Made by a program: the position numbers and the translations under genes. A model generated the notes under the pieces. It searched no databases and was not told the origin of the DNA. It saw nothing but the letters and a program-made list of their open reading frames with translations. Shown in pieces: positions 17,238 through 26,551 of a DNA stretch of 64,000 bases. The number at the start of each line of letters is the position of its first letter. Positions within the stretch are counted from its first letter, which is position 1. The stretch is from CAVUFH01 sp963740835 (lineage in GTDB: Bacteria; Actinomycetota; Acidimicrobiia; IMCC26256; PALSA-610): the NCBI GenBank assembly GCA_963740835.1, contig CAVUFH010000002.1, forward strand, positions 930,001 to 994,000, in the 5' to 3' direction.

Positions 17238-18320
17238 TCAGGCGAACGTGTTGTCCGCGTACCAGGGCTTGATGACCTCGTTGATGAGATGCAAGCGCTG
17301 GTCGAAGGGCAGGAACGCGCTCTTCATGCCGTTGATCGTCGCCCAGCGGATCTCGTTCCAACCCCATCCGAACGCGTCGACGAGCTTCGCGAACTCTTCT
17401 GACATCATGATGTGGCTCATCAGCCGGTTGTCGGTGTTGACCGTGACACGGAAGCGGAGCTGCGAGAGCAACCCGATGGGGTGTTCCTCGATCGACCGGG
17501 CCGCGCCCGAGTGCACGTTGGAGCTCGGACACATCTCGAGCGGCACCCGCAGGTCGCGGACGTAGCTCGCGAGCCGGCCCAACTTCGGGGCGCCGCCATC
17601 GACGGCGATGTCGGCGACGATGTCGTCAACGATGCGGACGCCGTGCCCGAGCCGTTCGGCCCCGCAGAACTGCAGCGCCTCCCAGATCGACGGCAGCCCG
17701 AAGGCCTCGCCCGCGTGGATCGTGATGTGGAAATTCTCCCGCATGACGTACTGGAACGCGTCGAGGTGCCTCGTGGGTGGGTAACCGGCTTCCGCGCCGG
17801 CGATGTCGAATCCGCACACGCCTTCGTCGCGCCACCGGACCGCGAGCTCGGCGATCTGGAGCGACAGTGCCGCGGTGCGCATGGCTGTGCACAGCACGCG
17901 GATCGTGATCTGCCGGCCCGCGCTCCCCTGCCGGAATCCTTCGAGCACCGCTTCCACGACTTCGTCGAGCGTGAGCCCCTTCTCGATGTGCAGCTCGGGT
18001 GCGAAGCGCACCTCGGCGTACACCACACCGTCGTCAGCGAGATCCTCGGCGCACTCGCGCGCGACACGGATCAACGCCTCGCGCGACTGCATGACGCCGA
18101 CGGTGTGCACGAACGTCTCGAGGTAGAGGACGAGATCGGCGCGGTTCGCGCCGCGGGTCATCCATTCGGACAGCGCCGCGGGGTCGTTCGTTGGCAGCGC
18201 GTCGTAGCCCTCGTGCGCGGCCAGCTCGATGATCGTCTGGGGCCGCAACCCACCGTCCAGGTGGTCGTGCAGGAGCACCTTGGGTGCGTGGCGGATCTCG
18301 TCGACGGTCGGTCGCCCCAT
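17238..18320 (-). CDS. add: Adenosine deaminase
   Basis: The 360-residue zinc enzyme deaminates adenosine and deoxyadenosine to inosine forms. Metal and catalytic motifs are present in order: HDHLDGG near residue 18, HAGEAFG near 196, ERLGHGVRI near 220, MCPSSN near 262 and NTDNR near 297 (family zinc ligand Asp). The length is normal. It is the last gene of the nucleoside operon read leftward from 26441, after the lipoprotein esterase. Inosine formed here would be split by the phosphorylase at 13051. Confidence 0.94.
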   Translation of the reverse strand: MGRPTVDEIRHAPKVLLHDHLDGGLRPQTIIELAAHEGYDALPTNDPAALSEWMTRGANRADLVLYLETFVHTVGVMQSREALIRVARECAEDLADDGVVYAEVRFAPELHIEKGLTLDEVVEAVLEGFRQGSAGRQITIRVLCTAMRTAALSLQIAELAVRWRDEGVCGFDIAGAEAGYPPTRHLDAFQYVMRENFHITIHAGEAFGLPSIWEALQFCGAERLGHGVRIVDDIVADIAVDGGAPKLGRLASYVRDLRVPLEMCPSSNVHSGAARSIEEHPIGLLSQLRFRVTVNTDNRLMSHIMMSEEFAKLVDAFGWGWNEIRWATINGMKSAFLPFDQRLHLINEVIKPWYADNTFA

Positions 18321-18347
18321 GGCCCGATCGTAGGCCGTGCGCCGGGA

Positions 18348-19400
18348 TCAGGACTGCGGTGCAGCGGTCGCCGCGCGCGTGTGATGGGAGAAGAAGTCCC
18401 AGATCATCGCCGAGGCGTCGATGTCCTGGTTCGCGAGCGTGATGCTGTCCGCGAACTGCTCGGGTGTGAGGCGCAGCAGCGTCATCAGCGGGAATGGCTT
18501 GCCCGTGAGCTTGCCCGAGAAGAAGTCGACCATCGTGTTGCGGTCGAGGCCGAGTGAGTGGCCGGGCCAGGTGTGCCCGTTGTGATGCACACGGTAGAGC
18601 AGCAGCGGCGCCTTGCATCCCTTCCACGTGAGCGCTTCCACCGTTTTGCGGTACGGCGCCACGGTCGGCTTCTTCGTGCAGCCGTTGCGTGCCGCGGTGG
18701 TTGCGCCCCACGTCTCGAACGCGACCTGTCGCGACGGCCCACCCCCGGCGTACGGCAGAAGTTGGTCTTCGACACCGTGGAAGGAGATGGTCGGCATCGG
18801 CAGCTTCGAATGACACTTGCGTGGCGGCAAGTAGGCGGACACCGGCGCGGCCGCGGCGAAGACGGTGGCCCGTTCGCACGAAAGTAGGTCCGCCATCGCG
18901 CCGCCGTACGAGAGGCCGGTCGCGTAGACGCGTGCACGGTCGATGCACAGGCGCACCTCGAGCTGGTGGAGGACCTGGTCGACGAAGCCGAGGTCGATGT
19001 TTGGTTGTGTGAAATTCCACGCGGCACCGTAAGCGGTGCCGCCGATCGCGGCCGGGTAGGCCACGATGAACTGCTTGCTGTCGGCGAGCGCGGCGAAGTT
19101 GTCAGTCGCCATCTGGTTCTCGGCACTCGCACCGAGCCCGTGGAAGCTGAGCACCAGCGGGATCGCGGTGATGCCATCCCATCCTTTCGGCACGTGGACG
19201 AGCGCGTAGCGCGGCGTGCCGCCGATGTCGAGATCGATGCGTTGCAACGACAGGTCGGGTGTGACGGTGCACTTCGGCGCGACCGTCGTCGTCGTGGCCG
19301 TCGGGGCGGCCGTCGACCCTGGCGAGCTCGCGCCGTCAGTCTGGTTCGAGCACGCGGCGAGCAGGAGTGTGATGACGGCGAGGCCGAAGCGGCGTTTCAC
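18348..19400 (-). CDS. Secreted lipoprotein esterase, PHB-depolymerase/feruloyl-esterase-like
   Basis: The 350-residue protein starts MKRRFGLAVITLLLAACS: a lipoprotein signal with lipobox LAAC, cleaved before Cys-17. A Thr/Ala/Ser-rich linker precedes an alpha/beta-hydrolase with the oxyanion SFHGLGASAENQ, nucleophile motif ATGLSYGGAM near residue 170, and HNGHTWPG near 280 for the catalytic His. This matches the LpqC/PHB depolymerase family, acting on esters outside the membrane. The GTG start overlaps the deoA stop (GTGA), so it is co-translated with nucleoside genes. Why an esterase belongs here is unclear; release of nucleosides from extracellular esters is one possibility. Confidence 0.82.
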   Translation of the reverse strand: MKRRFGLAVITLLLAACSNQTDGASSPGSTAAPTATTTTVAPKCTVTPDLSLQRIDLDIGGTPRYALVHVPKGWDGITAIPLVLSFHGLGASAENQMATDNFAALADSKQFIVAYPAAIGGTAYGAAWNFTQPNIDLGFVDQVLHQLEVRLCIDRARVYATGLSYGGAMADLLSCERATVFAAAAPVSAYLPPRKCHSKLPMPTISFHGVEDQLLPYAGGGPSRQVAFETWGATTAARNGCTKKPTVAPYRKTVEALTWKGCKAPLLLYRVHHNGHTWPGHSLGLDRNTMVDFFSGKLTGKPFPLMTLLRLTPEQFADSITLANQDIDASAMIWDFFSHHTRAATAAPQS

Positions 19401-20680
19401 GCGGGTCCGATCCGATCGAGGACGAGTGGCGCCGGCGCGCGTGCGTTGTCGCCGATGTCGTAGGCGTTCGTGAGTGCGTCGCGCGCGGCCAGGTACCGCG
19501 CAGAGTCTTCGAGGTGCAGTTCGAGGATGATGTCGCCGGCCGCAACGATGTCGCCCGGCTTGGCCCGGCACACGACACCCGCCGCTTCCGAGACGGGGTC
19601 TTCCTTGCGGGCCCGACCCGCGCCGAGGCGCCAGGCGCACACGCCGACCGCGCGCGCGTCGAGACGGGTCAACACGCCGGCGCGTTCCGCGTGCACGTAC
19701 TCGACTTCGGGTGCGGTGGCGATCGGAGCGTCCGGGTCACCGCCCTGGGCCGCCACCATCTCCCGCCACACCGGGAGCGCCCGCCCCGACGCGAGGACGT
19801 CGGCGGGATCGTCGCACGCGATGCCGGCGAGCCCGACCATCTCGCGCGCGAGCGCGACCGTCACTTCGACGAGGTCGGCGGGCCCGCCACCGGCGAGCGT
19901 CTCCACCGACTCCGTGACCTCGAGGCCGTTCCCGGCCGCGCGCCCGAGCACCGTGTCCATCGCCGTTTGCAACGCGGCCGTGCGCACGCCGTTCGCGGCG
20001 CCGAGCGCGACCATCGTCTCCGCGAGGAGCCGGCCTTCGTCGGGATCCGGGAGGAACGCGCCCGCGCCGAACTTCACGTCGAGCACGAGCGCGCGGGTTC
20101 CCTCCGCGATCTTCTTGGACATGATCGATGACGCGATCAGTGGGATCGACTCGACCGTGCCGGTGACGTCGCGGAGCGCGTACAGCTTCCGGTCGGCGGG
20201 TGCGAGACCAGGGCCGGCCGCGGCGATGACGCCGCCGACGGACTGCAGCACGGTGACCATCTCCGCGGGCGTGAGGTCGGCACGCCAACCGGGGATCGCT
20301 TCCATCTTGTCGAGCGTTCCACCGGTGTGGCCGAGTCCGCGTCCCGAGAGCTGCGGCACCGCGGCGCCGCACGCGGCGACGAGCGGCACGAGCACGAGCG
20401 AGACCTTGTCGCCGACGCCACCCGTGGAGTGCTTGTCGACGGTCGGCTTCCCCACGCCGGAGAGGTCGAGCCGCTCCCCCGACGCGATCATCGCCGCGGT
20501 CCACGTCGTCAGCTCGCGCCCGTCGAGGCCGTTGAAGACGATCGCCATCAGCAGCGCCGCGGCCTGCTCGTCGGCGACCTCGCCGTGTGTGTACGAGTGG
20601 AGGAACCACTCGATCTGCTCGTCCGTGAGCGCGTCGCCGTCGCGCTTGGCGCGGATGATGTCGATGACGTGCAGGGCCAT
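19397..20680 (-). CDS. deoA: Thymidine phosphorylase
   Basis: The 427-residue enzyme cleaves thymidine or deoxyuridine to base and deoxyribose-1-phosphate. The pyrimidine phosphorylase phosphate loop KHSTGGVGDK is near residue 84, followed by SGRGLGHTGGTLDKMEAIPG and the DVKFGAGAF segment. ATG at 20680 is preceded by a GGAGGGAGC-type ribosome site, better than upstream alternatives. The product goes to the mutase and deoC. An 81-bp gap separates it from cdd, which may hold a ribosome site only. Confidence 0.94.
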   Translation of the reverse strand: MALHVIDIIRAKRDGDALTDEQIEWFLHSYTHGEVADEQAAALLMAIVFNGLDGRELTTWTAAMIASGERLDLSGVGKPTVDKHSTGGVGDKVSLVLVPLVAACGAAVPQLSGRGLGHTGGTLDKMEAIPGWRADLTPAEMVTVLQSVGGVIAAAGPGLAPADRKLYALRDVTGTVESIPLIASSIMSKKIAEGTRALVLDVKFGAGAFLPDPDEGRLLAETMVALGAANGVRTAALQTAMDTVLGRAAGNGLEVTESVETLAGGGPADLVEVTVALAREMVGLAGIACDDPADVLASGRALPVWREMVAAQGGDPDAPIATAPEVEYVHAERAGVLTRLDARAVGVCAWRLGAGRARKEDPVSEAAGVVCRAKPGDIVAAGDIILELHLEDSARYLAARDALTNAYDIGDNARAPAPLVLDRIGPA

Positions 20681-20761
20681 GACTATGGCTCCCTCCCTGC
20701 GCGCGTTGCGGCCTTCGGCTGGCGGGGCTGCGTTCGTCCGCACGGTGTCATGGTGGATCCG

Positions 20762-21169
20762 CTAGCCGGGGAGGTCGTCGGGGCCGAACGCGCCGGGGAG
20801 CAAGGACGCCATCGAGACTGGACCGCCCTCGGTGTCGACGAGCAGCGCGGCGCCGCCGGCTTCCCACAGCAGCTGGCGGCAGCGGCCGCAGGGTGCCAGC
20901 GGTGCGCCGGTCGTGCCGTCGACACACGCGAACGCGACGAGCCGGCCTCCCCCGGACGCATGCAGGGCCGACACCAGACCGCATTCGGCGCACAGGGTGA
21001 GGCCGTACGACGCGTTCTCGACGTTGCAGCCGGTCACCAGCCGGCCGTCGTCGACGAGTGCGGCCGCGCCGACCTGGAGGTGCGAGTACGGGACGTACGC
21101 GCGCTGCGCGACCTCGCGCGCGGCGCGCCGCAGTTCGGCCCAGTCGATGTCGGCGCCGATGTCGCTCAT
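20762..21169 (-). CDS. cdd: Cytidine deaminase
   Basis: The 135-residue zinc enzyme deaminates (deoxy)cytidine to (deoxy)uridine. It is of the short homotetrameric type, with zinc and catalytic motif CAE (in LTLCAECG, near residue 55) and PCGRC near 92. The ATG overlaps the upstream permease stop (ATGA), tying it to the importer. The uridine or deoxyuridine formed can be used by the phosphorylase encoded next. Confidence 0.95.
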   Translation of the reverse strand: MSDIGADIDWAELRRAAREVAQRAYVPYSHLQVGAAALVDDGRLVTGCNVENASYGLTLCAECGLVSALHASGGGRLVAFACVDGTTGAPLAPCGRCRQLLWEAGGAALLVDTEGGPVSMASLLPGAFGPDDLPG

Positions 21170-22476
21170 CGCGACCGCTCGTACGGTTGCCCGACGGCCG
21201 CGGGCGGGATCGCGCGGCCGACCGCTCCGGCGACGACGACGATCGTGACCACGTACGGCAGTGACTGCCAGAACTCGCTCGGTATCGCGAAGCTCCCGAT
21301 GGTGACACCGAGGATCTGCAACCGCGTGCCGAGCGCACGCGTGAAGCCGAAGAGCATGGCTCCCCCGAACGCGCTCCAGGGTCGCCAGCGTCCGAAGATG
21401 AGCGCGGCGAGCGCGATGAACCCGGCCCCGTTCGTTATGTTGTCCTGGAACCCGCCCTGGCTCTCCATGGAGAACCACGCCCCCGCGAGTCCGGCGATCA
21501 ACCCACCGAGGATCACGGCCTGGTAGCGGATCTTGATGACGTTGACGCCGAGCGTTTCCGCGGCGTGTGGATTCTCGCCACAGGACCGCACCCGCAGGCC
21601 CCACGGCGTCTTGAACAGCACGAACTGCGTCGCCGCGACGATGACGAACATCGCGAAGAAGATCGGCTTGTTCGTGAACAGCTGCTTGCCCACCACCGGG
21701 ATGCTCGACAGCAATGGCAGCGAGATGTCGGATGTGCTGACGCCGGTCGCGATGCCGCGCGGCACGATCACCTGCGAACGCAGGAAGCTCGTCAAGCCGA
21801 GCGCGAACAGGTTGATCACCACGCCCGAGATGATCTGGTCGACGCGGAAACTCACTGACACGAGCGCGTGCAGCCCGGCGATGAGCCCACCGGTGAGCAC
21901 TGCGGCGCCGATCGAGATCCACAACCATGTAGTGCTGTTGGCGTCGCCCGCGACTGCATACAAGGTGAACCCGACCCCCGCGGCCGCGAGCATCATCCCT
22001 TCGATGGCGATGTTGACGACGCCCGACCGTTCGGCCCAGAGGCCGGCCATCGCGCCGAGCGCGATCGGCGTGCCGAGCCGGAGCGACTCGACGATCAGCT
22101 GCACGACGTTCGTGTCCTTGGCGTCAGACCACGCGAGCGACAGGACCACGATGAGCGGCGCGAGGAGGATCGTCGACACGAGCAAGGCGCCGCGCGTCCA
22201 CCGCTCGTACCGCGGCCCGAGCATCGACACGACCGCGGTCAGCACGAAGAACAGCCCCAAGGCGAGAACCATCGTGCGCGGGTCGAACGTGAACGTCGCG
22301 GGGTTGGGCGGGACTTCGAAGGTGAAGCCCTTGTTGGCGGGCTCGATGTTCGGCGCGACGTAGGCGGTGAGCAGTATCCCGAGCAGGCCGTACAGGAGGC
22401 CGATCGTCTGGAGCCGGCCGAGGCGTGGCATGCGACCGCGCGCGCTTCGTTGCGTCGGGACCGCACTCGCGGTCAT
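21166..22476 (-). CDS. Nucleoside ABC importer, permease 2
   Basis: The 436-residue membrane protein belongs to the BPD_transp_2 family (BmpG/NupC-type, paired with BMP-type binding proteins). There are about ten hydrophobic segments, and the GVVNIAIEGMMLAAA motif near residue 130 and the coupling-loop region RSCGENPHAAETLGVNV near 290 are diagnostic. It is longer at the N-terminus than typical, with two additional TM helices. It forms the channel with the permease at 22473. Both ends overlap neighbours by ATGA. Confidence 0.9.
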   Translation of the reverse strand: MTASAVPTQRSARGRMPRLGRLQTIGLLYGLLGILLTAYVAPNIEPANKGFTFEVPPNPATFTFDPRTMVLALGLFFVLTAVVSMLGPRYERWTRGALLVSTILLAPLIVVLSLAWSDAKDTNVVQLIVESLRLGTPIALGAMAGLWAERSGVVNIAIEGMMLAAAGVGFTLYAVAGDANSTTWLWISIGAAVLTGGLIAGLHALVSVSFRVDQIISGVVINLFALGLTSFLRSQVIVPRGIATGVSTSDISLPLLSSIPVVGKQLFTNKPIFFAMFVIVAATQFVLFKTPWGLRVRSCGENPHAAETLGVNVIKIRYQAVILGGLIAGLAGAWFSMESQGGFQDNITNGAGFIALAALIFGRWRPWSAFGGAMLFGFTRALGTRLQILGVTIGSFAIPSEFWQSLPYVVTIVVVAGAVGRAIPPAAVGQPYERSR

Positions 22477-23633
22477 GCCGTCACGCCCCAGCTCGTACCG
22501 AGTTGCGCTTCCTCGAGCGCACCCTGGCCGCCGCGCTTGATCCGGAAGATGGTGCGCACGATCACGTCGGCCGCGACGAACAACAGCACGAGCGCTTGCA
22601 CGATGCGGATCACGTCGATCGACAGTCCGGTTTCCTGCTGCATGAGCGGCGCGCCTGACAGCATCGATCCCCAGAGGATCGCGGCGGGGATCACCGCGAA
22701 CGGGTTGGCGCGCGCGAGTAGCGCGATCGCGATCGAGTCGAAGCCGATGTTCACGAACGTGCCCGGGCTGAGGTAGCCGGTCGTGCCGGTGATCTCGCCC
22801 GCGCCGGCCAGCCCCGCGCAGGCGCCCGACACGGCCATCACGAGCACGATCACCCGGTTCACGCTGATGCCCGCGTAGCGCGCCGCGTTCGGGTTGGCGC
22901 CGACCATCCGGATCTCGAAGCCGGTCGTCGTCCTTTGCAGCACGAACCACACGAGGAAGCACAGCCCGACCATGATCACGAAGCCCCAGTGCAGTGGCGG
23001 CTCGCTCGCGACGAACTTCGGGAGGCGCGCGACCTTGGGCAACAGAGCGGTGCGCGGCACCGATGCCGACATGTCGCGCAGGATCACCGGGTCCTGCGAC
23101 CCCACCATCCAGCGCACGTACAGGATGGCGATGCTGTTGAGCATGATCGTCGTGATGACCTCGTGCGCGCCGGTGCGCGCTTTGAGCACACCGGGCACCG
23201 CGCCGTAGAGACCGCCACCGAACACCCCCGCGACGAGGACCACGAGCACCGCGAGCAGGGCCGGGAGTTCGCCGACGAAGTGCCACGTCCCGACCCACGC
23301 GGCGACCGTTGCACCGATCAGCAGCTGACCCTCGACGCCGATGTTGAACAGGCCGGCCCGGAACGCGAACGCGACTGCGAGCGCGGCGCCGATGAACGGC
23401 GTCGACCGGCCGAGGGAGGCCGCGATCGCGTCCTTGCCGCCGAACATGCCGCGCAGCAACGCCCAGTACGCGGTGATCGGGTTCTCGCCGACGAGGAGGA
23501 TAATCACGCCGCCGACCGCGAACGCGAGCAGGATCGCGCAGATCGGCACGAGGATCGGCTGAACGTCGAAGTAGCGCGTGATGACACGGTGCAACGGGTC
23601 GCGCGAGCGGGCCGGGCGCGTGCTCGTGCTCAC
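22473..23633 (-). CDS. Nucleoside ABC importer, permease 1
   Basis: The 386-residue BPD_transp_2 permease (BmpF/NupB-like) has about nine TM segments. Family motifs are RAGLFNIGVEGQLLIGA near residue 90 and IRMVGANPNAARYAGI near 230, where the latter contacts the ATPase. The GTG start overlaps the ATPase stop (GTGA). With the binding protein, ATPase and second permease it forms a purine/pyrimidine nucleoside uptake system. Confidence 0.9.
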   Translation of the reverse strand: MSTSTRPARSRDPLHRVITRYFDVQPILVPICAILLAFAVGGVIILLVGENPITAYWALLRGMFGGKDAIAASLGRSTPFIGAALAVAFAFRAGLFNIGVEGQLLIGATVAAWVGTWHFVGELPALLAVLVVLVAGVFGGGLYGAVPGVLKARTGAHEVITTIMLNSIAILYVRWMVGSQDPVILRDMSASVPRTALLPKVARLPKFVASEPPLHWGFVIMVGLCFLVWFVLQRTTTGFEIRMVGANPNAARYAGISVNRVIVLVMAVSGACAGLAGAGEITGTTGYLSPGTFVNIGFDSIAIALLARANPFAVIPAAILWGSMLSGAPLMQQETGLSIDVIRIVQALVLLFVAADVIVRTIFRIKRGGQGALEEAQLGTSWGVTA

Positions 23634-25198
23634 GCGGGTGCCTCGCGGTGCGCGCGACCCGACGCCATGAGGAGTCCGACGGCGTCGCGTGTGGCCTCGG
23701 CCCGGTCGAATTCACCGACGAGCTCACCGCGGTACAGCACGCCGATGCGGTCCGCGAGCGTGAAGATCTCGTCCAGCTCGGCGCTGACGAGCAGGATCGC
23801 GGACCCCGCGTCTCGCATCGCGACAATCCGGCGATGGATGAATTCGATCGAACCGACGTCCAGGCCGCGTGTCGGCTGCGCGACGAGCAGCAGCTTGAGA
23901 TCGTCGGTGAGCTCGCGGGCGATGATCACCTTCTGCTGGTTGCCGCCCGACAGGTTCGACACCGGGCTGTCGATGCTCGGCGTGCGGACGTCGTAGCGCT
24001 GCACGAGCTCGCGGGCCTGCTTCTCGATGTCGCGCAGCTGCCGGATGCGGCGCCGCGCGAACGGCGCGCGGTAGTACGTGTTCAACACGAGGTTGTCGGC
24101 GATGGTGAACGCGCTGACGAGGCCGTGCTTGTTGCGATCCTCGGGCACGTGCCCGACTCCGTGTTCGTGCATCTGACGCGGGCCCGCGCCGGTCAGGTCG
24201 ACGCCACTGATCTCGATCGTGCCGCTCGTGGGTGCCCGCATCCCGGCGATCGCTTCGACGAGCTCGCGCTGCCCGTTGCCCTCGACCCCGGCGATCCCGA
24301 AGATCTCACCCGCGCGTACGGCGAAGCTCAGCCCCGACACCGAATCGAAGCCGCGGTCGTCGGTGACGACGAGCTCGCGCACCTCCAACTGCGTGCGGCC
24401 GGTGCGGGCCGGCGGCTTGTCGATCTCGAAGCTCACGTCCCGGCCGACCATGAGCGTGGCGAGCGTCTGTTGCGTGGCCGAGGTCGGGTCGCTCGTCCCG
24501 ACCACTCGCCCGTGCCGCAGCACGGTGATCCGATCCGCGACCTCGAGGACCTCGCGCAGCTTGTGGGTGATGAACACGATCGACTTGCCCTGCTCGATGA
24601 GGCTGCGCACGATCGCGAAGAACTCCTCGACCTCCCCTGGCGTGAGCACGGCCGTGGGCTCGTCGAGGATCAGGATGTCGGCTTCGCGAAACAGCGCCTT
24701 CAGCAGCTCGACCCGTTGCTGCTGGCCAACCGACAGGTCCTCGACCTTGGCGTCGGGGTCGACGCGCAGCCCGTAGCGCGCCTCCAGCTCCACGATCCGC
24801 TTCCGGGCGGTCTCGAGGTCGAGCACCGGGCCCCGGCGCAGCTCGTCGCCCAGCACGATGTTCTCGGCGACCGTGAACACCGGGATGAGCTGGAAGTGCT
24901 GGTGCACCATCCCGATCCCGCACGCGATCGCATCGGCGGAGCTGGTGAATTCCACCTCCCTCCCGTCGACGCGGATGCTGCCGGCGTCGGGTTGGTAGAG
25001 CCCGAAGATCACGTTCATCAGCGTGGTCTTGCCCGCGCCGTTCTCGCCGAGCAGGCAGTGCACCTCGCCGCGCCGCACGGCGAAGTCGATCGCGTCGTTC
25101 GCGAGCAGGCCCGGGAACCGCTTCGTGATGGCGCGCGCCTCGAGGACGACGTCGTCGGCCCCACGAGTCGGGGCGGGCCGGGGTTCCGTACTCGTCAT
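23630..25198 (-). CDS. Nucleoside ABC importer, double ATPase
   Basis: The 522-residue protein has two ABC ATPase domains, as in RbsA/BmpE-type importers. Domain 1 has Walker A GENGAGKTT near residue 40, signature LSVGQQQ and Walker B ILILDEPT. Domain 2 has the degenerate VEGNGQRE Walker A typical of the family, signature LSGGNQQK and QPTRGLD. It powers the importer formed with the two permeases downstream. It is the first gene after the binding-protein gene, separated by a hairpin. Confidence 0.93.
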   Translation of the reverse strand: MTSTEPRPAPTRGADDVVLEARAITKRFPGLLANDAIDFAVRRGEVHCLLGENGAGKTTLMNVIFGLYQPDAGSIRVDGREVEFTSSADAIACGIGMVHQHFQLIPVFTVAENIVLGDELRRGPVLDLETARKRIVELEARYGLRVDPDAKVEDLSVGQQQRVELLKALFREADILILDEPTAVLTPGEVEEFFAIVRSLIEQGKSIVFITHKLREVLEVADRITVLRHGRVVGTSDPTSATQQTLATLMVGRDVSFEIDKPPARTGRTQLEVRELVVTDDRGFDSVSGLSFAVRAGEIFGIAGVEGNGQRELVEAIAGMRAPTSGTIEISGVDLTGAGPRQMHEHGVGHVPEDRNKHGLVSAFTIADNLVLNTYYRAPFARRRIRQLRDIEKQARELVQRYDVRTPSIDSPVSNLSGGNQQKVIIARELTDDLKLLLVAQPTRGLDVGSIEFIHRRIVAMRDAGSAILLVSAELDEIFTLADRIGVLYRGELVGEFDRAEATRDAVGLLMASGRAHREAPA

Positions 25199-25222
25199 GG
25201 CTGGGTGAGACCCTGCCACGCG

Positions 25223-25261
25223 AGCACGGGCCCGCGCGCCTTCGGCGCGCGAGCCCGTGCT
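25223..25261. terminator. Strong hairpin between the binding-protein gene and the ABC ATPase gene
   Basis: Arms 25223-25240 and 25244-25261 match at 17 of 18 positions around a 3-base loop. There is no T tract on the minus strand. Placed directly after the solute-binding protein gene, it may be a partial terminator or an mRNA-protecting element that makes the binding protein more abundant than the membrane parts, as known for maltose-type operons. The hairpin is visible; the role is inferred. Confidence 0.65.
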
Positions 25262-25280
25262 TCCACGTGATCGTCCGTGC

Positions 25281-26441
25281 TTAGTTGGGGAGGCCGGTGA
25301 CCGGGTCGACTCCGGTGTCGATCGAGCCGTCGGCCAGACCCTTACGCGTCTCCTCGATCTTCGTCGCGGCTGCCTTCGGGATCGCGGCATCGTGGAACGG
25401 CGCGTAGGTGATGCCGTCGTTGGCGGCCTCGAGCGTGTAAACGCCACCCTTGAACGAGCTGTCGAGGGCCGCCACGATGTTGCGGAACACCGCGAGGTCG
25501 ACGCGCTTGATGGCCGAGGTCGCGAGGTACTTCGACCCGGGCGCCTTGCCACTGTTGAACGTGGTGAACCACTCGTCCTGGTCGACACCGATGCCCCACT
25601 TGCCGGCAGTCGTCGCGGCCTGGACGCCGCCGGAGCCGGTCTTGCCGCCGGCACCGAACACCACATCGGCGCCCTCGCCGAGGAACTGCTGCGCGTCCGA
25701 CGCGCCCTTGTTCGGGTCGGTGAAGGACTCGTTGTAGGTGTGCAGGACGTTGATGTCCGGGTTCACCGACTTGGCACCGGTCGCGTACGCGTTGACCAAC
25801 CGGACGACCGGCGGCACATCCTCGCGCCCACCGACCACGCCGATGACGCCGCTCTTGCTGAGCGAAGCCGCCATGACGCCGGCCAGGTAGCCGCCCTGGT
25901 CCTCACGGAACGAGACCCCGATGTAGTTCGCGGGGTACGCCTCCTGGAACTGGTCGATACCGATGAAGTCGACGTCCGGGTTGGCCTTCGCCGCGGTGAG
26001 CGTGTCGTCCGCGAGGAGGAAGCCGTTGGTGATGATCACGTTCGGATTCGCGGCGAGTGTCGTCGCGATGTTCTTCGCGTAGTCGGCCTCGGAGGTCGTC
26101 TCGATGTAGCTGGTCTCGAACCCGAAGCACTTCTTCGCCGCTTCCATCGCGTCGTAGGAGTACTGGTTGAACGTGCCGTCGTCGATGCGACCGACGTCGG
26201 TGACGAGACGCACGTTGAAGCCCGCGGGCGCCTTCACGCCCTTCGCCTTCGCGGCGTCGCACTCCTCGTCGAGCGTGACCGCGGCGCCGGCCGCGTTGCC
26301 ACTGCTGACCGTGGTGGTCGTGTCGTTGCCGGTGTCACTCGCGCTGTCGTCGTCGTCGCCACCGCACGCGGCGAGCGCGATGGCACAGATCGCCCCCAGC
26401 GCGATCGCGCTGCGGAACCCGTGATGCTTGAACAGTTTCAC
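25281..26441 (-). CDS. BMP-family nucleoside-binding lipoprotein
   Basis: The 386-residue protein has a lipoprotein signal (MKLFKHHGFRSAIALGAICA, then LAACGG) followed by an Asp/Ser/Thr-rich linker. The mature part is a PnrA/Bmp-type periplasmic-binding fold: RLVTDVGRIDDGTFNQ near residue 78, ITNGFLLADD, FIGIDQFQ, and GVDQDEWFT near 290. BMP proteins bind purine or pyrimidine nucleosides. It is the first gene of an operon running to add. GGGGAGGAG serves as the ribosome site, and a perfect inverted repeat lies just upstream of that. Confidence 0.92.
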   Translation of the reverse strand: MKLFKHHGFRSAIALGAICAIALAACGGDDDDSASDTGNDTTTTVSSGNAAGAAVTLDEECDAAKAKGVKAPAGFNVRLVTDVGRIDDGTFNQYSYDAMEAAKKCFGFETSYIETTSEADYAKNIATTLAANPNVIITNGFLLADDTLTAAKANPDVDFIGIDQFQEAYPANYIGVSFREDQGGYLAGVMAASLSKSGVIGVVGGREDVPPVVRLVNAYATGAKSVNPDINVLHTYNESFTDPNKGASDAQQFLGEGADVVFGAGGKTGSGGVQAATTAGKWGIGVDQDEWFTTFNSGKAPGSKYLATSAIKRVDLAVFRNIVAALDSSFKGGVYTLEAANDGITYAPFHDAAIPKAAATKIEETRKGLADGSIDTGVDPVTGLPN

Positions 26442-26455
26442 CCGTCTCCTCCCCT

Positions 26456-26474
26456 ACGTACCCCAGCGGTACGT
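26456..26474. promoter_or_regulatory. Perfect inverted repeat in front of the nucleoside importer operon
   Basis: ACGTACC and GGTACGT are exact inverted copies separated by CCAGC, ending 15 bp before the binding-protein start and directly upstream of its ribosome site. A repressor site or a small 5' leader hairpin would both fit. No regulator gene is adjacent, so the cognate protein is unknown. Confidence 0.5.
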
Positions 26475-26551
26475 GCTCCCCAATTCGGCGCACCCTACCG
26501 CTCGAAGTGTCCCAAGCATGGTCACGTGCCTTCACCGCGATGGCCGGCGCA

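Noticed and set aside
26442..26551. Purine riboswitch before the nucleoside importer
   Set aside because: The 5' region is only about 100 bp and shows none of the conserved purine-aptamer bases; only the short inverted repeat stands out.
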